Shown here: positions 18,058 to 26,345 of the stretch, piece after piece | How positions within the stretch are numbered: the stretch's first letter is position 1 | Layout of the letters: every line of letters starts with the position of its first letter | Translations under genes and position numbers: made by a program | Source: an unicellular cyanobacterium SU2 | Lineage (GTDB): Bacteria; Cyanobacteriota; Cyanobacteriia; Cyanobacteriales; Microcystaceae | Reading direction: 5' to 3' | Assembly (NCBI GenBank): GCA_002110465.1 | Contig: NEED01000017.1 | Span: 58,329 to 122,328 of the forward strand | DNA: 64,000 nt | Notes under the pieces: generated by a model | The model's database searches: none | What the model saw: only the letters and a program-made list of their open reading frames with translations | Told to the model about the DNA's origin: nothing

Positions 18058-19152
18058 TTAAATAGTTTCACCAATAGTTAGTAAACGTCGAATCTCATCA
18101 GTTTTAAAACCAATAGCCATAGGTCGTCTGATTTGAGGTAAAACGGCTACATCATATAATTCTTCAACGATTCCTTCAATACGAATCGAATGAACAATAT
18201 CTCCTGTTCTTAAATCAATCACTAATAAACCGCAACGGGGTTCAGCATTTTTTTCTTTTAACCTGTCATCTAAGGGTAAACCTCGAAATGTTTTATTATG
18301 ACGAGGTTGAGAAAGACCAACAATCGCAAAATCTCCATAAAATACACAACCACGCAAGTATCCAGGGCAAAAAACAATCGGTTCAAATTTTCCTTTATCT
18401 AAGTCTACATAACCAAACTCTCCCATGCCAGAATTGAGCAACCATAGTTTATTTTGATACCAACGAGGAGAGTGAGGCATTGATAGATTATTCAGAATAA
18501 TTTCATTACTTTCTATGTCGATGACACATCCTCCATTTTGACGATGATCTCGCCAACCATCGGTTACATCAGACTGGCTAACAGAGGTAACGTATTTTGG
18601 TCTTCCATCTTGTAATGCTAATCCATTCAAATGACAGCGATCTTCTGCGGCTAATTTTGAAATAAACGGCGGTTGCCACACAGGAATAAAACTATGGGTT
18701 TCACTGACTGTTGCTAAACAACTAAATAAAGTATTAACAAAAATTAACTCATGGGGTATATTTTTACTCCCATTATTATTACTAAGGGTAGACTTTCTCA
18801 CATCGTGAATATCCAAGTCCCCGGTTACATAACTCACTTGTGGAATGTATAGTGCATCATATCCTTGATGAGTTTGCCCAGGTTCTAGGGCATTTTCAAA
18901 TCGCCATAATTGATAAAGAGAACTTAAATAAAGACTTGTATTTTCTGTATACAATCCCATACAGCGAGCAAAACTTCTCTCAAACACTGATAGTTTTCCA
19001 TCAGGTTTTAACCCTAAAAAGAAAACTTTTCCTGCTTGATAGGTAGTAAAGACAATACTAATATTTTGTTCGAGCAACCAAGGCGTAAACTGACGAGAAG
19101 CCGTAATTTCTAAAGAAGGAGTTGCTTGAGTTTTATTTGGTGAGTTTTCCAT
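18058..19152 (-). CDS. TIGR03032 family protein (beta-propeller-like)
   Basis: 364 residues from the ATG at 19152 (MENSPNKTQATP). An in-frame codon at 19233 would overlap the divergent gene, so I reject it. The family signature is SIVFTTYQAGKVFFLGLKPD near residue 30, then ARCMGLY, LYLSSLYQLWRFEN, DVHDV-type DLDIHDVRKS and WQPPFISKLAAEDRCHLNGL. The N-terminal ITASRQFTPWLLEQN is typical. Function is unknown; members often sit beside TPR proteins or glycosyltransferases. Only 64 bp separate it from the carotenoid oxygenase, so both probably share a divergent promoter region. Confidence 0.85.
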   Translation of the reverse strand: MENSPNKTQATPSLEITASRQFTPWLLEQNISIVFTTYQAGKVFFLGLKPDGKLSVFERSFARCMGLYTENTSLYLSSLYQLWRFENALEPGQTHQGYDALYIPQVSYVTGDLDIHDVRKSTLSNNNGSKNIPHELIFVNTLFSCLATVSETHSFIPVWQPPFISKLAAEDRCHLNGLALQDGRPKYVTSVSQSDVTDGWRDHRQNGGCVIDIESNEIILNNLSMPHSPRWYQNKLWLLNSGMGEFGYVDLDKGKFEPIVFCPGYLRGCVFYGDFAIVGLSQPRHNKTFRGLPLDDRLKEKNAEPRCGLLVIDLRTGDIVHSIRIEGIVEELYDVAVLPQIRRPMAIGFKTDEIRRLLTIGETI

Positions 19153-19216
19153 AAAAATTAGCTTGATTTTACCTAACCCAGTATAATACAAAAGAGTAAG
19201 AATTTTAAACTTTATT

Positions 19217-20599
19217 ATGACGACAACTGTCAATATAAATCCCTATCTTTCAGGAAACTTTGCTCCTGTAACCGATGAAATTACTGCCGATAGCTTACAG
19301 GTGATTGGAGAAATTCCAGCTAATTTAACAGGAATGTTTCTAAGAAATGGACCTAATCCTCAATTTAATCCTATAGGACAATACCATTGGTTTGATGGGG
19401 ATGGAATGGTACATGGAGTCCAGATAAAAGATGGGAAAGCATCTTATTTAAACCGTTACGTTCGGACTCGTGGATTTCAGTTAGAAAAAGAAGCTAACAA
19501 ACCTCTATGGACAGGACTTTTAGAACCCCCGCAAATGGATAATCCTTATGGTCCGTCTAAAAACACAGCGAACACGGCTTTAGTGTACCATGGGGAGCAA
19601 CTTCTGGCACTTTGGGAAGGAGGTGAACCTCATGGGTTAAAAGTTCCTACCTTAGAAACTATTGGCCGCTATAACTATGAAGGTAAATTAAACTCTCCAT
19701 TTACTGCTCATCCTAAGATTGATCCTATCACAGGAGAAATGATGTTTTTTGGGTATTCTCTGGTTCAACCTCCCTACTTACAGTACGGGTTGATTTCACC
19801 TCAAGGAGAATTATTATGGACGGTTCCCATTGACTTACCCATTGGGGTAATGATGCACGACTTTGCCATCACCACTAACTATACAATTTTTCTTGATCTT
19901 CCCCTAACATTTCGACCCGAAAGATTTCAAAAAGGAGAACCAGCGTTAAAATTTGAGCCTAACCTTCCGTCTCGTTTTGGGATTATTTCCAGACACGGAA
20001 ATAATGAAAATATTCGTTGGTTTGAAAGTTCGTCCTGTTATATTTTTCATACGTTAAATGCTTATGAAGAGGGGAAAGAAATTGTCTTAATTGCTTGTCG
20101 GATGAATGGCACAACAGTTTTAGAAAATTTAACGAATACAACGGATCAAGACTCAAATATTCCGCGCCTGTATCAATGGCGTTTTAATCTAGAAACAGGG
20201 CAAGTTAAAGAACAACTTTTATGTGATATTCCTTCAGAATTCCCTCGCATTAATGAACAGGAATTAGGACGAAAAACTCGCTACGGTTATTCAGGAAAAA
20301 TGAGTGATTCTTTAGAGCCAAGGTTTGATGGTATTATCAAACATAATTTTGAAAAAGGACTGTTTGAAATTCATGATTTTGGGAATCAAAAATATGGAGG
20401 AGAAGCAGTTTTTGCCCCTGATTCTAAAGGGACAACGTCTGATGCGAGATGGTTACTGACATTTGTTCATGATGAAAAGGCTAATTGTTCGGAATTAGTG
20501 ATTATTGATGCTCAAGATTTTACGTCTTCACCCGTAGCAAGAATACAAATTCCCCAACGAGTTCCCTATGGGTTTCATGGAATGTGGTTAGCTCATTGA
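19217..20599 (+). CDS. carotenoid oxygenase (RPE65/carotenoid cleavage dioxygenase family)
   Basis: A 460-residue non-haem iron oxygenase that cleaves carotenoids or apocarotenoids. All four iron-ligand histidines are in place: H165 (FTAHPKID), H214 (VMMHDFAIT), H278 (CYIFHTLNAYE) and H454 (YGFHGMW). The N-terminal FLRNGPNPQF and YHWFDGDGMVHG are diagnostic. It is closest in style to the cyanobacterial apocarotenoid/lignostilbene oxygenase branch; the substrate cannot be told. The stop codon lies at the presumed right end of the IS605-type remnant, so the last codon or stop may come from the insertion. Confidence 0.93.
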   Translation: MTTTVNINPYLSGNFAPVTDEITADSLQVIGEIPANLTGMFLRNGPNPQFNPIGQYHWFDGDGMVHGVQIKDGKASYLNRYVRTRGFQLEKEANKPLWTGLLEPPQMDNPYGPSKNTANTALVYHGEQLLALWEGGEPHGLKVPTLETIGRYNYEGKLNSPFTAHPKIDPITGEMMFFGYSLVQPPYLQYGLISPQGELLWTVPIDLPIGVMMHDFAITTNYTIFLDLPLTFRPERFQKGEPALKFEPNLPSRFGIISRHGNNENIRWFESSSCYIFHTLNAYEEGKEIVLIACRMNGTTVLENLTNTTDQDSNIPRLYQWRFNLETGQVKEQLLCDIPSEFPRINEQELGRKTRYGYSGKMSDSLEPRFDGIIKHNFEKGLFEIHDFGNQKYGGEAVFAPDSKGTTSDARWLLTFVHDEKANCSELVIIDAQDFTSSPVARIQIPQRVPYGFHGMWLAH

Positions 20600-20760
20600 C
20601 ATCCTCACGCGCCCTCCGTTTCACTAAAGGGCGGTGATTCCCTCTCAAAACAGCGTTAGCTGAATGTATTGAGGGGCGGTTGACGCTTCATTGGAAACGG
20701 CTACCCTTCGGCGTTGCTCAGGCTTCGGCCGTGAGATCAGCCGAACGGGCAAGCCTTGAT
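20600..20760 (-). ncRNA. possible TnpB-associated omega (right-end) RNA region
   Basis: In IS200/IS605 elements the 3' end of tnpB and the right end encode a structured guide RNA read in the tnpB direction. This stretch is GC-rich against an AT-rich background and holds several nested palindromes (TTCGGC/GCCGAA, then the terminal CGCCCT hairpin). The guide part would lie beyond 20600, inside the carotenoid oxygenase 3' end. The assignment rests on position and structure only. Confidence 0.3.
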
Positions 20761-21402
20761 AGTAGTCTTACACTCCCTCTGCAATCCGTTTTGAGTGTCC
20801 AATTGACCACCGGCCACTTTTAAAATCTGTTTTGAAGCGTTAACGTCTCTATCATGTTTTGTCTTACAAAAAAGGCAAGTCCACTCTCTAACAGAAAGTT
20901 CTTTTTTACCCCCTTTTTCACCACAACAAGAACAGGTTTGAGTTGTTGCTTCCCATCGATTAATTATCCTAACATCTCTCCCGTACATTTCACCTTTAGC
21001 TATTAACATAGTCCGAAAACTACGCCACCCTAAGTCTGAAATAGTACGAGAAAGTTTACGGTTTCTAACCATACCACTGACGTTAAGATCCTCTAAAGCA
21101 ATTAGTTGATTTTCCTTAATTACTTTAGTAGACAGTTTATGTAAAAAGTCAGTTCTAATATCGGTTATTTTAGCGTGAAGTTTAGCTAATTTATTTCTAG
21201 TAACTTCACGCCTTTTACTACCTTTTTGTTTTCTGGATAGATGTTTTTGAAGCCTCCTTAAACGTTTTAATTTGGATTTTAATGGTTTAGGGGCTTTGAC
21301 TTTTTCTCCGTTGTCAAAAGTAGCAAAATCAATAATTCCTAAATCAATCCCACAACTGTTATCTGTTTCGGGTAATATTTTAGGATTAACTTCACACACC
21401 AT
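20737..21402 (-). pseudogene. tnpB: N-terminally truncated TnpB (RuvC-like RNA-guided nuclease of IS200/IS605)
   Basis: 221 residues, against roughly 370-400 for full TnpB. The three RuvC carboxylates remain: D20 (CGIDLGIIDFATF), E104 (IALEDLNVSGM) and D186 (DRDVNASKQIL), with the zinc ribbon cysteines C157/C160 and C176/C179 between. The whole N-terminal half (wedge and REC regions that bind RNA and the target motif) is missing, so guided cleavage is unlikely. An ATG at 21402 allows the stub to be made. The upstream sequence runs straight into the antisense of a tnpA 3' fragment. Confidence 0.85.
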
Positions 21403-21408
21403 ACTTAA

Positions 21409-21544
21409 AAAATACCTATCAGCACTATCCTTACCCTATGGAAAAACTGCCTTATGGTCACCTAGTTATTTTGTTTCTGCTGTCGGAGGTGCGCCCTTAG
21501 AGGTGCTAACATCTTATATTAAGAAACAAGAAAAGCCGTGCTAG
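21409..21544 (+). pseudogene. tnpA: TnpA (IS200-type Y1 transposase) C-terminal fragment
   Basis: About 45 codons ending TAG at 21544: TLKKYLSALSLPYGKTALWS, then PSYFVSAVGGAPLEVLTSYI and KKQEKP. This is the C-terminus of IS200/IS605 TnpA (LWSPSYFV...GG.PLEV...YI). The HUH motif and catalytic Tyr lie upstream in a full gene and are deleted here. It runs opposite to the tnpB remnant. Confidence 0.75.
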
Positions 21545-21640
21545 AAGCACGGGGTTTTAAACCCAGTTTTCTGATAAGTCATCTAAAACTAATTAATTTT
21601 TGTGCGTTACAGTATGATTTAACCTTCAAAAAAGAAAACT

Positions 21641-21760
21641 GTAGGGTGTATTAGCGCAGCGTAATACACAAAAAACATTTTGGTGCGTTACTGCATGATT
21701 GAATCTTAGGTTTAGATTGCCATAAGAACAATTAGCCTAACGCACCTTACTTTACCCTAC
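21641..21760. repeat. palindromic repeat bounded by GTAGGGT / ACCCTAC
   Basis: Begins GTAGGGTGTATTAGCGCAGC and ends CTAACGCACC...ACCCTAC, with an inner GGTGCGTTACTGCATGATT that also appears just outside at 21602. The left part GTATTA-GCGCAGC-GTAATAC is itself a palindrome. A related unit lies at 44739-44831. No coding content. Confidence 0.6.
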
Positions 21761-21761
21761 T

Positions 21762-21880
21762 CACATCTTGCACCAAGCTTAAAAAGTACACAAAACCCAA
21801 TTTTAAAGGGCTGAAACCCTATTAAATTCGTTGCTATTTAGGTCAAAATCGGGTTTTCAATGTCAGGTGCAAGATCTCAG
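21762..21880. repeat. 119-bp MITE-like element with CACATCTTGCACC / GGTGCAAGATCTCAG ends
   Basis: The ends are inverted repeats of about 13 bp. Inside, AAAACCCAATTTT and AAAATCGGGTTTT form a second nested inverted pair, so the whole unit can fold into one long hairpin. It is related to 14652-14817 and to the lone end at 61802. It sits between the GTAGGGT repeat and MITE copy 2. Confidence 0.65.
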
Positions 21881-21908
21881 CCTACTTAAATCTTTTGTTG
21901 ATAAATAG

Positions 21909-22002
21909 TATAGTCATTTCAAATAAGAATGATACAAAAATTGAGCTATGAAGACTATTATTACAAGCAGCAGGTGTCTCACTTTTAATTGAAATGACTA
22001 TA
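21909..22002. mobile_element. 94-bp MITE, copy 2 (inverted relative to copy 1)
   Basis: The reverse complement is identical, base for base as far as I can read, to 6025-6118. It is bounded by TA on both sides. It ends two bases before the stop codon of the TldD/PmbA gene, so the insertion lies just beyond that coding region and does not alter it. Confidence 0.92.
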
Positions 22003-22004
22003 TC

Positions 22005-23345
22005 TTATTCTCCAGTAACGGATAATTCATCAATCCAAACTCGCGGACAAACACCCCGAGGAAGAATTTCTGGTTCTGACTCTACATAGATAATTGACTT
22101 TAACAAATCTCGGATATCTCCGGCTACCGTTGCTGCATCAATACTGGTTAATTCTCCTTTATTGACTAACCAACCATCAAACGGTAAAGAAAATGAGCCT
22201 TGTAAAGCATTAACCCCTGCATGAAGTGCCTGTAACCGATCAATTAAAATCACATTTTCTGAGTCATCTAAACTCAATTTTTGTGCTTGTTCTTCTGAAG
22301 CAAAAACATGATAAAAATGGGAACCAACGGTTACTTTTGCCCCAATATTAGCGTTACCTGTAGGTTTTGCGTTCATCCGTTTTGCGGTTCCGGTACTGTG
22401 TAATAAACCGGATAAAATTCCATTTTTAATTAATTGTACACGACGGGTGGGGGTTCCTTCTCCATCAAAGGTTTCTGTTCCTACATTATCAGGGTGAAGG
22501 GCATCATCACAAAGACATAAAAGAGACGAAGCAATTTCTGTTCCTAAAGAGTCTGGGGTAGAAAGACTTTGGTTATCTAAAATATTTTGAGCGTTAAAAA
22601 TATTAGAAAAAGCACCAATTAAGCTTAAAAATGCTGTAGGAGATAGAACAACCCGATATTTTCCTGATGGAATAGATTGATAATTCATGTGACTAATTGT
22701 TTTTTCAGTCACTTCTTTTAAACAACCATCAATGTCTAATTCTGGCAAGCTATGGCTAATTTTAACTGAACTAGCCCCCCGTGGTTTTTTCCCTTCTTCT
22801 TCGGTGCGACTGTAAAGATAAATTGAAGAATAAGACCCTTCTTCTTGGCGAATAGCTCCCTCGCTGTTAAGGTAAAATCGCGCTATATCTTCTTGGGATA
22901 ACCCGTTGTAAGGAACTCCTGTAATGGAAGGGTGAGCTTCTAATAGAGTTTTTTCGGCTTTAATTAATGTTTCGAGAAGTGTAGGAACAGGAGCAGGTTC
23001 TACTAAACTATGGGATGATTGAGCGATAGGCTCTGTTGCTTCGGGACTAAACTCAGGAATATTATCTTTATTGCCAAATACACTCGCTTCTTTAGCTGTT
23101 TCTAGAGCTAATTTAATTCCTTTGCCATCTAAATCTGTGGTGGTTGTTACTCCAACAGTTTGCTGTTCGTTCCAAACACGAACAATCACGCTTGAACGGT
23201 TAGATGCTTGGACTTGCTTGGGTTCTCCGCTATCAACTTCAACGCTAGTTTCATCGATTGATGAACCGTAAATATCATATTTATTAATACCTAATTCTTT
23301 GGCACTTAATTGGGCATATTCGGCGATTTCTTGAATGTTTAGCAT
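22005..23345 (-). CDS. pmbA: TldD/PmbA family protein, PmbA (TldE) type
   Basis: A 446-residue member of the TldD/PmbA protease family, which trims or proteolyses modified peptides and microcins as a TldD-TldE heterodimer. It opens EIAEYAQLSAKELGINKYDI and YGSSIDETSVEVDSGE. There is no HExxxH zinc motif, which marks it as the non-catalytic PmbA/TldE partner rather than TldD. The C-terminal LHAGVNALQGSFSLPFDGWL and the CPRVWIDELSVTGE ending fit. The catalytic TldD partner is not in the window. Confidence 0.88.
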   Translation of the reverse strand: MLNIQEIAEYAQLSAKELGINKYDIYGSSIDETSVEVDSGEPKQVQASNRSSVIVRVWNEQQTVGVTTTTDLDGKGIKLALETAKEASVFGNKDNIPEFSPEATEPIAQSSHSLVEPAPVPTLLETLIKAEKTLLEAHPSITGVPYNGLSQEDIARFYLNSEGAIRQEEGSYSSIYLYSRTEEEGKKPRGASSVKISHSLPELDIDGCLKEVTEKTISHMNYQSIPSGKYRVVLSPTAFLSLIGAFSNIFNAQNILDNQSLSTPDSLGTEIASSLLCLCDDALHPDNVGTETFDGEGTPTRRVQLIKNGILSGLLHSTGTAKRMNAKPTGNANIGAKVTVGSHFYHVFASEEQAQKLSLDDSENVILIDRLQALHAGVNALQGSFSLPFDGWLVNKGELTSIDAATVAGDIRDLLKSIIYVESEPEILPRGVCPRVWIDELSVTGE

Positions 23346-23401
23346 AGAGTATGATCAAGAATTATTAATATATTTCCTAAGTATTAAGTATAAAGGGGTG
23401 A

Positions 23402-23418
23402 GGTGGGCAATGCCCACC
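23402..23418. terminator. palindrome GGTGGGCAATGCCCACC (hairpin)
   Basis: A perfect inverted repeat 39 bp after the stop of the giant FG-GAP gene and 57 bp upstream of pmbA. It is identical to the hairpin after the ferredoxin gene at 8240-8256 and may terminate or buffer the long transcript. Confidence 0.5.
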
Positions 23419-23456
23419 CTACTTTGAACATCGAGAAAGGTTCGGGAGGTTCAACC

Positions 23457-26345
23457 CTATAAAACTTGGGTTCCGCTTAAAAGTCCACTGCCTCCAATAG
23501 CAAAAATGCTTGCCTGTTCAGTGATATGATTGATTTCCTCATCAAAACTTTGTTCTTCTTGAACGGTTAGTCCTACCCCAGTGGCAGTGAGGTTGTCATA
23601 GCGTAATACCGAGGGGTCAATTCCATAAGTGGTGGCTAAAGAAGCAAACAGGTTCGGAGTCTCATTAAACAAATTAGACTCAAATTCAACCAGGGAGCTT
23701 TCATGATTCAGCACATCATCAGTAATAGCCACTTGATAGGGGTTATCATTCCAGAGTCCGGTTCCGGTTTCTATGGCAAAGAAACCAACAGTTTCACCAG
23801 TATTTCCGCTTGTATTGGCTTGTTCTTCTTGCAACTTAAGCTCAAATCCATTTTCATCGGTATTTCGTTGACGAGTGGTAACAAAATCAGAATCATTGGT
23901 GGTTTGGACTTGGGTAAACACCGCAGGGGAACTAGGGAAGGGGTCATTAAAGTTCACCGGTGTCCAAGAGCTAGTATTACTGTTAATGGTTCCCACTTCT
24001 AAAGTAGTTCCATCATCTAGTATCCAGTTTCCTGCTTCTAGCACCAGATAACTAACATCTTCTAGGGCGTGAAATCCATCTAAGTAATCACCTTCTTGAA
24101 ATTTGAGGGTAAAACTGTCGTTATCGCTGTTTTGAATTTCTGTAATGCGAATGTTACCAAATTGACCACCTTTGAAAGACGGAGTTAGGGCAAAGACAAC
24201 TGGATTAATAAAGTTATGACTTAAATTAACCGTTAACCCTTCATGATTGACTGAGACTTGCCCATATTCGGCTATGGTCAAAGTTTCAACCACATCATTC
24301 ACTTCTATGGTTAACTCCTGCTCAAAGGATAATCCTAAATTATCAGTGGTACGAACCCTGATAGTATGGCTAGTCGCTTCTTCAAAATCGAGTAAACTAC
24401 CATTAGCGACGATTAATTGATCGTCATCAATAGCAAAGCGTCCTCCTGCATCATCAAGTAAAGTGTAGGTATGGCTGTCTTCTAGATTTGGGTCTTCGGT
24501 AACTAATTGAGAAATAATCGTACCGTTGGCACTGTTTTCGTTGACATTAGGCGTATTACTCGTTAGATTATCCAGTTCAATACTGGGCGTAAATTGACTG
24601 CGACCAAAAACGACATAGCTATTTGAACTGCCAATAGTAATGTCATCAAAGCCATCTCCATTAACATCCCCTGCACCACTGACTGAACCTCCTTGATCAA
24701 TAATAAAACCATTGTTTCCATCTAAGTCAGATAGTTCAAAATTGGTTCCAAAGCTACCATTTGAACCAAAAACCACATAGCTGCTATCTGAGCCGCCAAT
24801 AATAATGTCATCAATACCATCCCCGTTGACATCCCCCGCACCACTAACGGAACTTCCTGCACCCTTCAAAAGAAACCCATTGGTTCCATTTAAGTCAGAT
24901 AGTTCAAAATTGGCTCCAAAGCCACTATCTGAGCCAAAAACCACATAACTCTCTCTTGCACGAGAAGCACCAATTATGATGTCATCAATACCATCACCAT
25001 TAACATCCCCCGCACCACTAACGGAATTTCCTACTGCGTCATTTATTACAAAGCCATTGCTCCCATCGAGGTCAGAGGGGTCTAGACTAGGTAGAAAACC
25101 ACCATTTGAACCAAAAACCACATAACTCTCTCCTGCTAAGACATGGCCATTGGGATAATTGTAAAAACTATCATCATTCCCAATTATGATGTCATCGAAG
25201 CCATCCCCATTAATATCTCCTGCGCCACTGACTGAATCTCCTAGTCCGTTGAACGTAAAACCGTTAGTTCCATCAAGATCTGACACATCAAAATCAAGAG
25301 GACTATTGCTGCCAAATAGAATATAGCTCTCTTGTGTATAAGTATAATCAGAACTAACAATCACATCATCGAAGCCATCACCGTTGACATCTCCTGCACC
25401 ACTGACTGAGCTGGCCCCATAATCCAAGCCTGAAAGGGAAATGCGAGAAGAAAAGCCACTGTTTGAGCCAAAAAATACATCAACTGAGCCATATCGATTG
25501 AGGCTCAAATAATCATTATAATAAATGTCGGAAGCAATAATGTCATCAAAGCCATCCCCATTAATATCTCCTGCATTACTAATTGAAGAATACATCTTTT
25601 GAGGTTTGGAGATCTCCTGAAAGACAAAGCCTTTACTGCCATCGAGGTCTGATAAGTCCAGAGCAGGAGCAAAGTCTCCGTTAGAGCCGAAGATCACATA
25701 TTTCTGTGATCTCGAAGACCCATATTCCCCATAATAAAACCCATCATAGGAAATTGGAATGTAGTTTGTCGAAATATCAGTCCCAATTAAATCATCAAAG
25801 CCATCTCCATTAATATCTCCTCCACCAGTGATATTTCCCGGACTACTGATGATATTTCCTAAGAAGTTATCACTATTACTGCGATTAACTACAAAACCAC
25901 CACCCAATAAACCTATTTGCGTGGGTGCTTGGGCAATATCAAAGGTGAGGGTTGCCGTTTGACTGAGATTCAAGCTATTCTCCCCGTCATCAGCCACCAT
26001 TTCAATAGTGCGTGATTTCCCGGTGGGAGGGTTAGCACGATTGCGATATTGAAGACTTTCTAGGACTAGAAGGTAATTGATAACACTATCTGTTCCAGAA
26101 AGACTTAAAACTCCTGTTTGGGGTTGATAATTGGCAGTAATATTGGTTCCCCTGGCATCTACTGTTAACAGTTCTGATAGACCATCCTCAGCATCTTTTA
26201 AGGTAATAGTCATGCCAGTAAGAATACCTGAATCATCATTGATAAATAAGTTATTACTATCAATTAAGTTTAAGGTAGTTCCGAGAAATGTCTCATCTAC
26301 TATTTCATCAACTCCTGATTCAATTCCATTGAGGTCTAAAATAGG
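23457..26345. repeat. internal duplication, distal copy (about 2.9 kb, offset 2.99-3.0 kb)
   Basis: Sequence here recurs at 26470-29345 with an offset of 2991 at one end and 2998 at the other. Long runs are nearly identical, for example 23474-23607 against 26467-26600. Divergence is concentrated in the FG-GAP linkers. Confidence 0.85.

Larger units (their letters stand above)
20596..21575. mobile_element. IS605-type (IS200/IS605 family) element remnant with internal deletion
   Basis: The right end carries a hairpin at 20610-20633 (CGCCCT paired with AGGGCG). The left end carries CCGTG and CACGG at 21536-21552. Between them lie a 3' piece of tnpA (plus strand) and an N-terminally truncated tnpB (minus strand), the divergent IS605 order with the 5' ends of both genes deleted. 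The boundary next to the carotenoid oxygenase gene reads TTGA on the plus strand (TCAA on the minus strand), as at IS200/IS605 right ends. The element cannot transpose by itself. Confidence 0.75.
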
